This document shows positions 37,761 through 46,500 of a DNA stretch of 53,551 nt, piece after piece (the stretch's first letter is position 1; every line of letters begins with the position of its first letter). The notes under the pieces were generated by a model. It saw nothing but the letters and a program-made list of their open reading frames with translations. It was not told the DNA's origin and did no database searches. Position numbers and translations under genes: made by a program. This DNA is from Prosthecobacter debontii (GTDB taxonomy: Bacteria; Verrucomicrobiota; Verrucomicrobiia; Chthoniobacterales; Chthoniobacteraceae), in contig CAMAUI010000016.1 of NCBI GenBank assembly GCA_945861385.1, forward strand, positions 1 to 53,551, read 5' to 3'.

Positions 37761-38552
37761 TCAACGGGGTTCCCGTCCGAGTGTTTTCCGGATGGAATTT
37801 CCAATCCGGTCAATCGGCCCCGGTTTCGGTGCCGGTTTTTCGAAGAAGGGTTTTTTGACCGGATCCGCGGGATCCTGCGGTTTGGCGACAGGCGCTGGAG
37901 ACGTGGATTTTGGCTGGGCCGGTTTCGCGGGAATGGTTTCGGGCTTCTGCGGCGCCGGGACGCCTGCCGGCTTTGCCTGCTTTGCGACGGCGGGAGTCAC
38001 GGCGAAGGGCGCTTTTTCAAAGCCATCGAAGCTGGTGACGGTGCCCTTGCCCGCGTGAATGAGAATGGTGCCGAGCTGGTCGCCGGCGGGATCGAGGCAC
38101 GTGAGGCGCCACGACGTGACCGATGGTGTCCCGGTTTTGTGAAGCTCGTAATTCACGCTGCCGAGCCGCACGCCGTTGTGCAGCGCGAACTGCCCCGCGA
38201 TCCCGGCGGCGGTGTCGCTGTTCACCTTGATGGCATCCGCGCCGAACACGTCGCTTGCGGAGAGCGTGTCGGCAAACTGCGAGAGCGTCCGCGCGGCGAC
38301 CTGCCTGCCCTCGGTGAAGACATACTCGCGCAGGCCGCGCGGCTCGGAGGGATCGTGGACGAGGATGTACCAGCGCGACGGCCACGGGTTGCCCTCGCGG
38401 GCCTCGATCCTTGCGACCCGTTTCGCGATGTCCTTCGGCAGAAGCTTGAGCGCGCCGAACACGGTGGTGTCCAGCTCGGCCGTTTTCGCGCCGGTGGCGG
38501 GATGCTGCGAGGCGGCGAGACTGAGCAGTGCGAGGATGAGGCGGAAATTCAC
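37761..38552 (-). CDS. Secreted protein of unknown function with Pro/Lys-rich C-terminus
   Basis: The 263-residue protein starts with a signal peptide (MNFRLILALLSLAASQHPATGA). Residues about 25-190 look globular with alternating helices and strands (LLPKDIAKRVARIEAREGNP, RWYILVHDPSEPRGLREYVF, SWRLTCLDPAGDQLGTILIH). From about 195 to the end it is rich in Pro, Lys and Ala and likely disordered. I do not recognise the domain. It is convergent with the SH3b-like lipoprotein gene (15 bp between stops) and divergent from fabV, with 84 bp between starts. Confidence 0.7.
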   Translation of the reverse strand: MNFRLILALLSLAASQHPATGAKTAELDTTVFGALKLLPKDIAKRVARIEAREGNPWPSRWYILVHDPSEPRGLREYVFTEGRQVAARTLSQFADTLSASDVFGADAIKVNSDTAAGIAGQFALHNGVRLGSVNYELHKTGTPSVTSWRLTCLDPAGDQLGTILIHAGKGTVTSFDGFEKAPFAVTPAVAKQAKPAGVPAPQKPETIPAKPAQPKSTSPAPVAKPQDPADPVKKPFFEKPAPKPGPIDRIGNSIRKTLGREPR

Positions 38553-38636
38553 GACGCGATGCTAGCGGGTGGCGGCGGGATTTCCAGCGGCCAATAATTC
38601 TCGACGCCCCGCGCGAAGCCAGCACACCGTAGCCGC

Positions 38637-39830
38637 ATGATCATCAAGCCGAAGATTCGTGGTTTCATCTGCACGACGGCGCATCCGGATGGGTGTGCGG
38701 CAAACGTGCGCCAGCAGATTGAATTCGTACGCGGAAAGGGGACTGTCGCAGGGTTGCCCAAGCGCGTCCTCGTGATCGGATCGAGCACGGGCTACGGGCT
38801 TGCCAGCCGCATCGTGCCTGCGTTTGCGGGCGGCGCGGCGACGGCCGGGGTGTTTTTCGAGAGGCCCGGCGAGGTGGATCGCACGGGCACGGCGGGGTGG
38901 TACAACTCGGTGGCATTCGAGCGGGAGGCGCACGCCGCGGGGCTGTATGCGAAGAGCATCAATGGCGACGCATTTTCCGACACGGTGAAGCAGCAGGTGA
39001 TCGCCCTCATCAAGGCGGATCTCGGGCAGGTGGACGCCGTGATCTATTCGCTCGCGAGCCCGCGGCGGACGCACCCGAAGACGGGCGTCACCCACAAGAG
39101 CTGCCTGAAGCCGCTGGGCACCGCCTTTACGAACAAGACTGTGGACACCGACAAGGGCACGGTGACGGAAATCACCATCGGCCCCGCGGACGACGCGGAG
39201 GTCGCCGACACGGTGGCGGTGATGGGCGGCGAGGATTGGGAGATGTGGATGGATGCGCTCGACGCCGCGGGCGTGCTCGCGCCGGGTGTCGTGACGGTGG
39301 CCTACAGCTACATCGGCCCTTCGCTGACGTGGGCGATCTATCGCAACGGCACGATCGGCCGGGCGAAGGAGCACCTCGAGGAAACCGCCGACCGCATCAC
39401 CGCAAAGCTCGCCGCGCGCGAAGGCCGCGCGTGGGTGAGCGTGAACAAGGCGCTCGTCACCCAGGCGAGCAGCGCGATCCCCGTGGTGCCGCTTTACATT
39501 TCGCTGCTCTACAAAGTGATGAAGGAAAAGGGACTTCACGAGGGCTGCATCGAGCAGATCCACCGCCTCTTCGCGGAACGCCTCGCTCCAGGGGCGCATC
39601 CGCAGCCGGACGAGGAAGGGCGCATCCGGATTGACGACTGGGAAATGCGCGAGGACGTGCAGGCGGAAGTTGCGGCGGCATGGCCGCAAGTGAGCACGGA
39701 AACGCTTCCCTCGCTGAGCGACATCGAGGGCTACCGGGTGGAATTCCTGCGGCTGTTCGGCTTTGGTCTTCCGGGTGTGAATTACGACGCGGAAGCTGCG
39801 ACACTTCAGCCGCTGCCGAGCGCGTCGTAG
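38637..39830 (+). CDS. fabV: Enoyl-ACP reductase FabV (NADH)
   Basis: ATG 38637 gives MIIKPKIRGFICTTAHPDGC, the conserved N-terminus of FabV. The NAD-binding motif is VLVIGSSTGYGLASRI. The active site Y-x8-K has Tyr235 and Lys244 (IYRNGTIGRAKE), the same numbering as in characterised FabV proteins. At 397 residues it is full length. It performs the last reduction in each round of fatty-acid elongation. FabV enzymes resist triclosan better than FabI. Nothing in the window suggests a second isozyme. It is convergent with nth, with 3 bp between stops. Confidence 0.97.
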   Translation: MIIKPKIRGFICTTAHPDGCAANVRQQIEFVRGKGTVAGLPKRVLVIGSSTGYGLASRIVPAFAGGAATAGVFFERPGEVDRTGTAGWYNSVAFEREAHAAGLYAKSINGDAFSDTVKQQVIALIKADLGQVDAVIYSLASPRRTHPKTGVTHKSCLKPLGTAFTNKTVDTDKGTVTEITIGPADDAEVADTVAVMGGEDWEMWMDALDAAGVLAPGVVTVAYSYIGPSLTWAIYRNGTIGRAKEHLEETADRITAKLAAREGRAWVSVNKALVTQASSAIPVVPLYISLLYKVMKEKGLHEGCIEQIHRLFAERLAPGAHPQPDEEGRIRIDDWEMREDVQAEVAAAWPQVSTETLPSLSDIEGYRVEFLRLFGFGLPGVNYDAEAATLQPLPSAS

Positions 39831-39833
39831 CCG

Positions 39834-40487
39834 CTATTTCACCCCGACGCGCGGGCAGAGCGCGGCGATCTCGCACGCGGCGCAGTCCGGTTTCCGCGCG
39901 GCACAGCGCCGCCGCCCGTGCCAGATGATCCAGTGGCTGAACAGCGCCCAGTGGTCGCGCGGGATGAGCTTCATCAGATCCTGCTCGATCTTTTCCGGGG
40001 TGCCTTCGCGCGTGAGGCCGAGCCGGGTGCTGAGCCTTTGCACGTGCGTGTCCACCACCACGCCGACATTCATTCCGAATGCGTTGCCGAGCACGACATT
40101 CGCGGTCTTGCGCCCGACGCCGGCGAGCTTTGTCAGCGCCTCCATCGTGCGCGGGACTTCGCCGCCGTGCGTGCCCACGATGTCCGCGCAGCACGCCTTG
40201 ATGTTCCTCGCCTTGGCGCGGAAAAATCCGGTCGTCCTCACGATTGCCTCGAGATGCTCCTGCGGCAGCGCCACATAATCGGCGGCGCTTTCGCAGACGC
40301 GGAACAGATCCTTCGTGACGATGTTCACGCGCTTGTCGGTGCATTGCGCGCTGAGGATTGTGGCGATCAGGAGTTCCAGCGGATTGCGGTGGTCCAGTTC
40401 GCAGTGTGCGTCCGGGTACGCGCGGGCGAGGGCCTTGCAGATCTCGACTGCCCGGCCAGCGCGGGCTGAGGCGGTTTCGCGGCGCAT
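39834..40487 (-). CDS. nth: Endonuclease III
   Basis: The 217-residue protein has the HhH-GPD fold: LLIATILSAQCTDKRVN, the hairpin LAGVGRKTANVVL with catalytic Lys, and GVVVDTHVQRLSTRLGL with catalytic Asp. The C-terminal 4Fe-4S loop has spacing C-x6-C-x2-C-x5-C (CAARKPDCAACEIAALC). It removes oxidised pyrimidines and nicks abasic sites in base excision repair. The lipoprotein and TPR genes lie upstream on the same strand with short gaps, so they may form one transcript. Confidence 0.97.
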   Translation of the reverse strand: MRRETASARAGRAVEICKALARAYPDAHCELDHRNPLELLIATILSAQCTDKRVNIVTKDLFRVCESAADYVALPQEHLEAIVRTTGFFRAKARNIKACCADIVGTHGGEVPRTMEALTKLAGVGRKTANVVLGNAFGMNVGVVVDTHVQRLSTRLGLTREGTPEKIEQDLMKLIPRDHWALFSHWIIWHGRRRCAARKPDCAACEIAALCPRVGVK

Positions 40488-40499
40488 GCCGGTAGCGGC

Positions 40500-40724
40500 C
40501 TACTTCTTTCCTTCCGCCTCGAGCGCGGCGGCGCGCCTTGCGGCCTCGTCGGAGTTCTTGTGGCCCACGAAGTCGTTCGCGAGCACCTTGTAATACTTGA
40601 TCGCATTCTCGTGCTTCTTTGCACGCAGTTCTTTGCGCTCATCCGGCGTTGGTTTCCCGCAGGAACTGAGAAGCATCGCCGCGCAAGCGGTTGCGAGAAT
40701 GGTGGGACGAAAAGGCATGGTCAT
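40500..40724 (-). CDS. Small lipoprotein of unknown function
   Basis: The 74-residue protein starts MTMPFRPTILATACAAMLLS and has a good lipobox, LLSSC, with Cys at residue 22. The mature part is a charged helical segment (DERKELRAKKHENAIKYYKV, then NSDEAARRAAALEAEGKK) that looks like one TPR-like hairpin. It lies 33 bp downstream of the large TPR protein gene on the same strand and 12 bp upstream of nth. A role with the TPR protein, perhaps at the outer membrane, is a guess from position. Confidence 0.7.
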   Translation of the reverse strand: MTMPFRPTILATACAAMLLSSCGKPTPDERKELRAKKHENAIKYYKVLANDFVGHKNSDEAARRAAALEAEGKK

Positions 40725-40757
40725 CTGGAAATGGATCTCTGGCGGTGCATCGGCCTG

Positions 40758-43700
40758 CTATTTTTTCTCCGCTCCACCCGCTGCTGCCGCAGCGCCCGCC
40801 GGCCTGGCATCCACGCCAGGTTTTGTGTTTGCGGTTGTCTTGTCCGCAGGCTTCGTCGCCGCGGGCTTCTTGTCGTCTGGTGTTTTCTTCTTTTCGTCCG
40901 CGGCTTTCTTCTTTTCCTCGGCGGCCTTGCCCTTGCGCGCGACCTCCTCCATTGCGGCTTTCTTCTCCAGTTTCGTCATCACGGGGATCTCTCCCCGCGC
41001 CTGCCTTTCGAGCAACTGCGCGCCCGCCCACAGGCCGTCGCCGGCGATCTTCGGGACGCTGGCATAGCGGGTGTGGATCTTGATGTAGGTGTCAATCGCG
41101 TTGTCGTAGTCGGCCCGGGATTCATGGATGCGCGCGATGAGGAAGAGTGCTTTTGCCGGAAGTTCGAAATTCTTCACGTCGCTGACCTTGTTCACGACTT
41201 TGGTGAGGCGCGGGATGTAGTCGTCCTCGGCCTTTTTGGTCTGCTCGAATTTGCCGAGGATCTCACCGTAATCGGCCTCGAGCACCTTTGTGGAACTCGG
41301 ATATTTCGCGCGAAGCTCGGCGTACTTCTGGCCCGCATCGGTGACCTTGCCCTGATCCCCGAGCAGCTTCGCCTCCCAGAAGAGCGCGACCGCCTGGGCG
41401 TTGTCCACCACGGCGTTTGGCTTGCCTTCGACGCCGGGATACTCGGTGCGGATTCGCGCGATGAATTTGGTGATGTCATCGGAGCGTTTCCTATCAAACA
41501 GCCCGCCGAGATAGCCGTCATAGTCGTTCGGCGTGGCTGTCACGGCGATCACCTTGACGCCGTTCACTTCCTTCGTGAGCGGCTCGGGCACATCCTTGAA
41601 CGCCTTCTCCCGCAGCCTCTCAGCCGCCTCCGGATCGCGCGCCGCGAGGAATGCTGCGACCGCGAACTGGATCTTCGCCTTCACCGCGGCCGTCTTCGCA
41701 TACTTCGTCGAGAGGCCGTTAAAATAATCCTCCACCTCGTTTGCCTTCACCTGCTGGGCTTTCACCCGCAAGTCCTGGATGCTGAGCAGCCGCTCCAGCG
41801 CCTCGCCGAGCCGGTCGCCCTCCGGATAAATCTGGAGCTGCTTCTCCACCGCGCCGATCACGCCATCCACGCTTTTGTTCCATATCACCTTCTGGTCGGC
41901 GTTCATGGTGATGAAAGCAGGCAGCTTTTTGATCTGCTCGATCCACTTGTCGGCAACCTTGATGAGCGAACCCTCGCCGCGGCGTGGCTTCAAATCCTTC
42001 GCGATTTCGTAATCCACGAACTCCAGCAGCACCTTGGCACCCTTCTCCGTGTTGGCGATCGCGTTGGCATTCGTGACCCTCGGCTTCCCATCGGGCCCGA
42101 GCTTTGTATCGAGGTTGCCGGACAAGACGATCTCCGCCTCGTTGTTGAATGTGTAGTACACATTCTCGTGCGTCGGATGTTTCTCCCGGAAATCCTTCAT
42201 CGTCTTCAACGCCGACGCGTAATCCTTCCGGTTTCCGTAAATGTCGAAAATCTTGAAGTACGCCCCCAGCGCCGGTTCACTCGCGGGCCAGTTCTCGATG
42301 AGCTTCCGATACTCCGTGATCGCCAGGTCGCCCTTGCCGCTCTGATCGAGCACCTGCGCGAGGCGGTACTGGGCGGTTTGGACGTTCTTCGCGGTGCTCG
42401 CGGATTTTCCACCCGCGCTGTAGCTGGAAATGAACGCCTTCAGCGGCTCGATCGCCGACGCCGGCGATTTCCCGGCCTTGATTTCACAGATGTTGAATTG
42501 CGCCTCCTCGGCCTCGGAGCTTCCCGGCGCCTTGGTGGTGACAACTGTGTAAGCCTCGATCGCCTTCTCCGCCAGGGCTGCGTCGCCCTTCTCGCGCGCC
42601 TGGGCCTGGAGGATCGTCGCCTTCAGGAACTGCATTTTCAGTTCGACACCCGGTTTTGGGTTCTTGGCAAGCACCTCGTCCACCAGTTTCGTCGCCGTCT
42701 CAAAGTCACCCCTTTTCACCGCGATATTGATGCGGACGCTCACCGCATCACCCGCAAACCGCCACTCCGGGTAGTCCTCCGCACCTTGCTGGAGAATCTC
42801 CTCGGCCTTGTCCGGCTGTCCGCTGTCCGCCACGACGTTTGCGACCAGCAGGGGAAGATTTTCGCCCGCCGGATGACCCTTGAAGCTGGCGCGGAAAGCC
42901 TCGTAGGTCTCGAGCGACTTCGCGACATTTCTGGACTCCGTGTAAGTCAGGCACAAAAGCACCGCCACTGACGCCTCGGACTCCCTGGCCGCCTTTTCAT
43001 CCTTCTTCTTCTCCGCCTCCCAGAGATCCTTCTGCCCGCTGAGGTAGCGGAGGAGCGCACGGGCCTCGTCGGGCTTTTTCAGGAACATGAAAATGCGCGC
43101 GATCGAAATGCGCGCGACGAGATACATGTCCTGCGCCTTTTTGAAATTGGCGACTTTGTCCTCCTCGATATTGATCAGGCCATCAATGCGGTTTACCGAG
43201 GCGGCGTAGTTCGGGGTGGCGGGAGGGATGAGCCGCTTGGCATCCTGGTAACGTTTGATCTTCGCCTCCTGCTGCTCCACGACCTCCTCGACGCTTCGCA
43301 CTGCGCGGAACGCATCCAGGGACGCGTTCAGCAGGGCGTCGCGATCCTTTTTCTTCGGGTCGTCCTCCCCCTTGATCTCGATGAGGTTCGCGCGGCTGAT
43401 CTGCATCTGTGCGATGAAAAACACGGCGTCATTCGCCAGTGCGACGTCGCCACTGCGGGAGTAAACCTCCCCGAGCACGGGCTGCGCGCGCTTGTAAAAA
43501 CCCTCCGCCTTTTGGATCTCGTCCGGCTTAGGCTCCCGCGCCTTCCCTTTCTCCACCGGGTGGAGGAGCTGGTTCCCGGCGATGAACCACGCCTTCCCGA
43601 TCCACATCTGCGCGTCCCACACAAACGGGCTTTGCGGAAACCGCTGCACGAGCGAAGTGAGGCGTTTCACCCCCTCGTCGAAATTCTCCATCACCACCAG

Positions 43701-44246
43701 GAGTTGCGCCGAGAGAAACAGCGCGGAATCCGTATCCTTGGCTTTCGGGTAGGTCGCGAGGAAGACATCGTACTGCACCACCGCATCCCCGAGCGCCTTC
43801 ACGAACGCGGCCTTTTGCGCATCCGTCGCGCTGGAAAGCTGAAGGGCTTTCATCGTCAGCGCCTTCGCGATGTAGAGTTGTGCGAGTTCCTTCGCCGCCG
43901 GCACGACCCTCGGGTTCTTGATCAGCCCGCCCAGTTCCCGGACCGCGTCATCGAACATCGGCTTCTCCAGCTTCATGTAACACACCGCGAGGCGGAAAGT
44001 CACATCGAGCGACTTCGGCGAGAAACCCTTATATTTTGCCTGGAATTTCTCGAACGCCTCCATCGCCTCCCGATACTTCCCGGCGGTCAAAAGCGCATCC
44101 GCCGCCTCGAACTCATTTGCATCACCTCTGGCGGCCGGCTGCACCGGCGGCGGGAGCTGGGCGGAAACCTGCGAGCATGCGAAAAGCGCGAGCACAGCGG
44201 CTGCGGCGCTCGCACTCAGGCGGCGGGTATTCTGAATGTTCTTCAT
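40758..44246 (-). CDS. Large exported TPR-repeat protein with Lys/Ala-rich tail
   Basis: The start at 44246 (MKNIQNTRRLSASAAAAVLA) gives a signal peptide ending near VSAQ. Most of the 1162 residues are tetratricopeptide-like helical hairpins (for example ALLTAGKYREAMEAFEKFQAK, FNICEIKAG and QYRLAQVLDQSGKGDLAITEY). A PEEP-like linker is absent. The last 60 residues are a Lys/Ala/Pro-rich tail (KKAADEKKK, DDKKPAATKPADK). Similar giant TPR proteins are common in Verrucomicrobiota and Planctomycetota and probably act as periplasmic scaffolds. The substrate or partners are unknown. It is probably co-transcribed with the small lipoprotein gene. Confidence 0.82.
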   Translation of the reverse strand: MKNIQNTRRLSASAAAAVLALFACSQVSAQLPPPVQPAARGDANEFEAADALLTAGKYREAMEAFEKFQAKYKGFSPKSLDVTFRLAVCYMKLEKPMFDDAVRELGGLIKNPRVVPAAKELAQLYIAKALTMKALQLSSATDAQKAAFVKALGDAVVQYDVFLATYPKAKDTDSALFLSAQLLVVMENFDEGVKRLTSLVQRFPQSPFVWDAQMWIGKAWFIAGNQLLHPVEKGKAREPKPDEIQKAEGFYKRAQPVLGEVYSRSGDVALANDAVFFIAQMQISRANLIEIKGEDDPKKKDRDALLNASLDAFRAVRSVEEVVEQQEAKIKRYQDAKRLIPPATPNYAASVNRIDGLINIEEDKVANFKKAQDMYLVARISIARIFMFLKKPDEARALLRYLSGQKDLWEAEKKKDEKAARESEASVAVLLCLTYTESRNVAKSLETYEAFRASFKGHPAGENLPLLVANVVADSGQPDKAEEILQQGAEDYPEWRFAGDAVSVRINIAVKRGDFETATKLVDEVLAKNPKPGVELKMQFLKATILQAQAREKGDAALAEKAIEAYTVVTTKAPGSSEAEEAQFNICEIKAGKSPASAIEPLKAFISSYSAGGKSASTAKNVQTAQYRLAQVLDQSGKGDLAITEYRKLIENWPASEPALGAYFKIFDIYGNRKDYASALKTMKDFREKHPTHENVYYTFNNEAEIVLSGNLDTKLGPDGKPRVTNANAIANTEKGAKVLLEFVDYEIAKDLKPRRGEGSLIKVADKWIEQIKKLPAFITMNADQKVIWNKSVDGVIGAVEKQLQIYPEGDRLGEALERLLSIQDLRVKAQQVKANEVEDYFNGLSTKYAKTAAVKAKIQFAVAAFLAARDPEAAERLREKAFKDVPEPLTKEVNGVKVIAVTATPNDYDGYLGGLFDRKRSDDITKFIARIRTEYPGVEGKPNAVVDNAQAVALFWEAKLLGDQGKVTDAGQKYAELRAKYPSSTKVLEADYGEILGKFEQTKKAEDDYIPRLTKVVNKVSDVKNFELPAKALFLIARIHESRADYDNAIDTYIKIHTRYASVPKIAGDGLWAGAQLLERQARGEIPVMTKLEKKAAMEEVARKGKAAEEKKKAADEKKKTPDDKKPAATKPADKTTANTKPGVDARPAGAAAAAGGAEKK

Positions 44247-44363
44247 GGTGCAGGGTCGGTTCATTGGACGACCGTTAAAACTAGGCCGGCGTTTGGGACA
44301 CGCCAGTGAATCCCCTGTTAGGAGGCGGGCGGATTAGCGGGCGGGCGGGCGTCATGGCAAGGC

Positions 44364-45074
44364 ATGGTTTTGGAGAATTGCAGGCGCGATCCCGCTTGCC
44401 ACGCGGCACCCTCGCGCGAATCTCGCGGCGCCTTGCCGCAAGTCGCCATCACATTTGCCCGACCCGAGGAAAGCCGCGCTTTCCGAAAACGCCTCCGCCT
44501 TTCCCATGCAGGCGGACGGGTCGGCGGCATCGAGACCGCCATTTTTCATACTGGCATCGGCGCACTCGCGGCGGATCGCGCCCTCGCGCGGATTCTCCGG
44601 CTTGGGCCTTGGTGGATGCTCATCAGCGCGGGCTTCGCGGGCGGGCTGGATCCCAAGCTCAAGCTGGGCGACACCGTCGCAGCCGAATTTCCCGCGCCGG
44701 GCACGCGCCGGCTCATCTCACGGCCCCACCCGGTCGAGACGCCCGCTGAAAAGGCAGCCCTCCACCGCGAAACCGGCGCCCAGGCGGTGGACATGGAATC
44801 CGAAGCCATCGCCGCCGCGTGCGGCGCCGCAGGCATTCCGATGCTTGCAGTCCGCGCAATCAGCGACCCCGCGGACACCGCGCTGCCGGTTCCATTCGCA
44901 GTGTGGTTCGACATCGCACGCCAGCGCCCCCGCCCGGCCGCCCTCGCCGCGCACCTGCTCGCGCATCCGGGAAAAATCCTGCCATTTGCAAAATTCCTGC
45001 GCGCGATTTCGCGCACAGGCACCGCCCTGGCCTTCGCGCTGGACGGCGCAATCCGCGGGCTGGAGAACCACTGA
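44364..45074 (+). CDS. Phosphorylase-superfamily nucleosidase (MTAN/HpnG-like)
   Basis: The 236-residue frame from ATG 44364 has the nucleoside phosphorylase/nucleosidase pattern: AIFHTGIGALAADRALARIL, LISAGFAGGLDPKLKLGDTV, then QAVDMESEAIAAACGAAGIP and VRAISDPAD with the likely catalytic Asp. The first 25 residues may not be translated; ATGs are few there. The family includes methylthioadenosine/S-adenosylhomocysteine nucleosidase and the hopanoid-linked HpnG phosphorylase; sequence alone does not separate them. No hopanoid gene is nearby. It is followed by the Kdo transferase gene after 52 bp. Confidence 0.78.
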   Translation: MVLENCRRDPACHAAPSRESRGALPQVAITFARPEESRAFRKRLRLSHAGGRVGGIETAIFHTGIGALAADRALARILRLGPWWMLISAGFAGGLDPKLKLGDTVAAEFPAPGTRRLISRPHPVETPAEKAALHRETGAQAVDMESEAIAAACGAAGIPMLAVRAISDPADTALPVPFAVWFDIARQRPRPAALAAHLLAHPGKILPFAKFLRAISRTGTALAFALDGAIRGLENH

Positions 45075-45126
45075 GCCCGCCGTAGCACTTGCACTCCCCG
45101 CCGTGCTCCGCCATTCCGGTGCCGGC

Positions 45127-46443
45127 ATGGCGCTCCTGATCTACCGCCTTTTTTTCTTGGTCGCATTCCTCGTGGCGCTTCCATTCTACGCGCTCCGGTT
45201 GCTCCGCCGCGAACGTGGTCGCGCCTCGCTGGCCAAGCCGCACGGCTATCATCTCGGCCTCGGGCAGCGCTTCGCGCGCTACGACTCCGCACTCCGCGCG
45301 CGACTCGCGGACGGCCCGCCGCCCGTCTGGCTGTGCTCGATCAGCATCGGCGAAACGCTCTCCGCGCTGAAGCTCGCCCGCGCGATCCGCGCCCGCCGGC
45401 CCGATGTGCGGATCGTCCTCTCAGTCACCACGAGCACCGGCTTCGAGCTGCTGCTCCGCGAGGCGGAGAAAGCGCCGTGGCTCATCCCGCTCTACAACCC
45501 CCTCGACTTTCGCGGCATCGCCCGCTCCGCGCTGCGCACGATTCGCCCGCGCGAACTCATCCTCATCGAGGGCGGCATCTGGCCCAATCTCCTCGCTGCT
45601 GCCCGCAACCTCGGCATCCGCACCATCCTCGCCGGCGCGCGCCTTTCCCCGCGCAGCGAGCGCCGCTGGCGCGCATGGCCGTCGCTAGCGCGGCCTGTCT
45701 GGGCCTTGTTCGATCTCGTGTGTGTGCCGGAGCGGGACGATGCGGCGCGCTTTGAAAACATCGGCGTCCCCGCTGCGCGCATCCGCGTCACCGGCAGCGT
45801 CAAGTTCGACAACACGGACACCGGCGCCCCGTCGCGCGAGGCGGAGTTCCGCGCGCTCGTCGCACCGCTCGGTTTCACCGGCCCGCTGCTCGTCGCCGGC
45901 AGCACCTGGGCGCCGGAGGAAAAAGTGATCGCCTCCGCCTTCGTGGAACTCCGCCGCGAATGGCCCGCCCTTCGCCTCATCATCGTCCCGCGCCATGTCG
46001 AGCGCGCCGATGACGTGGAGCGCGAACTCGCCGCCGCCGGCCTGCGAGTCGCCCGCCGCAGCCGCCTTTCCGGTGACGAAGCCGACGTGCTGCTCGTGGA
46101 CACCACCGGCGAACTCCGCGACTGGTACCGCCTCGCCGACATGGTCTTCGTCGGCAAAAGCCTCCCCGGCATCGCCGAGATCGGCGGGCAAAACATCGGC
46201 GAACCCGCCGCGCTCGGCCTGCCGGTGATTTTCGGCCCGCATGTCGAAAACTTCGCCACCCTCGCCGCGCACCTCCTCAGACACGGCGCGGCCGTGCAGA
46301 TTTCCGACGCCTCCGCGCTTACCCCGGCGATCCGCGCCCTCCTCGCAGATCCCGCCCACCGCGCCGTGATGGGCGCGAAAGCCCGCGACTCCCTCGCCAT
46401 CCACCAGGGCGCAGCCGCGCGCACCGCGGAGCTGCTCGCATAG
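45127..46443 (+). CDS. waaA: 3-deoxy-D-manno-octulosonic acid (Kdo) transferase
   Basis: ATG 45127 (MALLIYRLFFLVAFLVALPF) gives the single N-terminal membrane anchor expected for WaaA/KdtA. The GT-B fold follows: VWLCSISIGETLSALKLARAI, LSVTTSTGFELLLREAE, LIEGGIWPNLLAAARNLGI, LLVAGSTWAPEEKVIASAF and the nucleotide-binding tail FVGKSLPGIAEIGGQNIGEPAALGLPVIFGPH. At 438 residues it is full length. It adds Kdo to the lipid A precursor, which shows that this organism makes LPS and has an outer membrane. The adjacent nucleosidase gene is probably in the same transcript. Confidence 0.95.
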   Translation: MALLIYRLFFLVAFLVALPFYALRLLRRERGRASLAKPHGYHLGLGQRFARYDSALRARLADGPPPVWLCSISIGETLSALKLARAIRARRPDVRIVLSVTTSTGFELLLREAEKAPWLIPLYNPLDFRGIARSALRTIRPRELILIEGGIWPNLLAAARNLGIRTILAGARLSPRSERRWRAWPSLARPVWALFDLVCVPERDDAARFENIGVPAARIRVTGSVKFDNTDTGAPSREAEFRALVAPLGFTGPLLVAGSTWAPEEKVIASAFVELRREWPALRLIIVPRHVERADDVERELAAAGLRVARRSRLSGDEADVLLVDTTGELRDWYRLADMVFVGKSLPGIAEIGGQNIGEPAALGLPVIFGPHVENFATLAAHLLRHGAAVQISDASALTPAIRALLADPAHRAVMGAKARDSLAIHQGAAARTAELLA

Positions 46444-46500
46444 CGCGGCTTGCTTCCCTCTGCTCGCGCCGTATCACGCTGCAATGCGACCCAACCTTTC

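Noticed and set aside
40560..42971. An 803-codon plus-strand frame opposite the TPR protein gene
   Set aside because: Composition is Arg/Leu-rich and without domains; the minus strand gives a signal peptide and TPR pattern.
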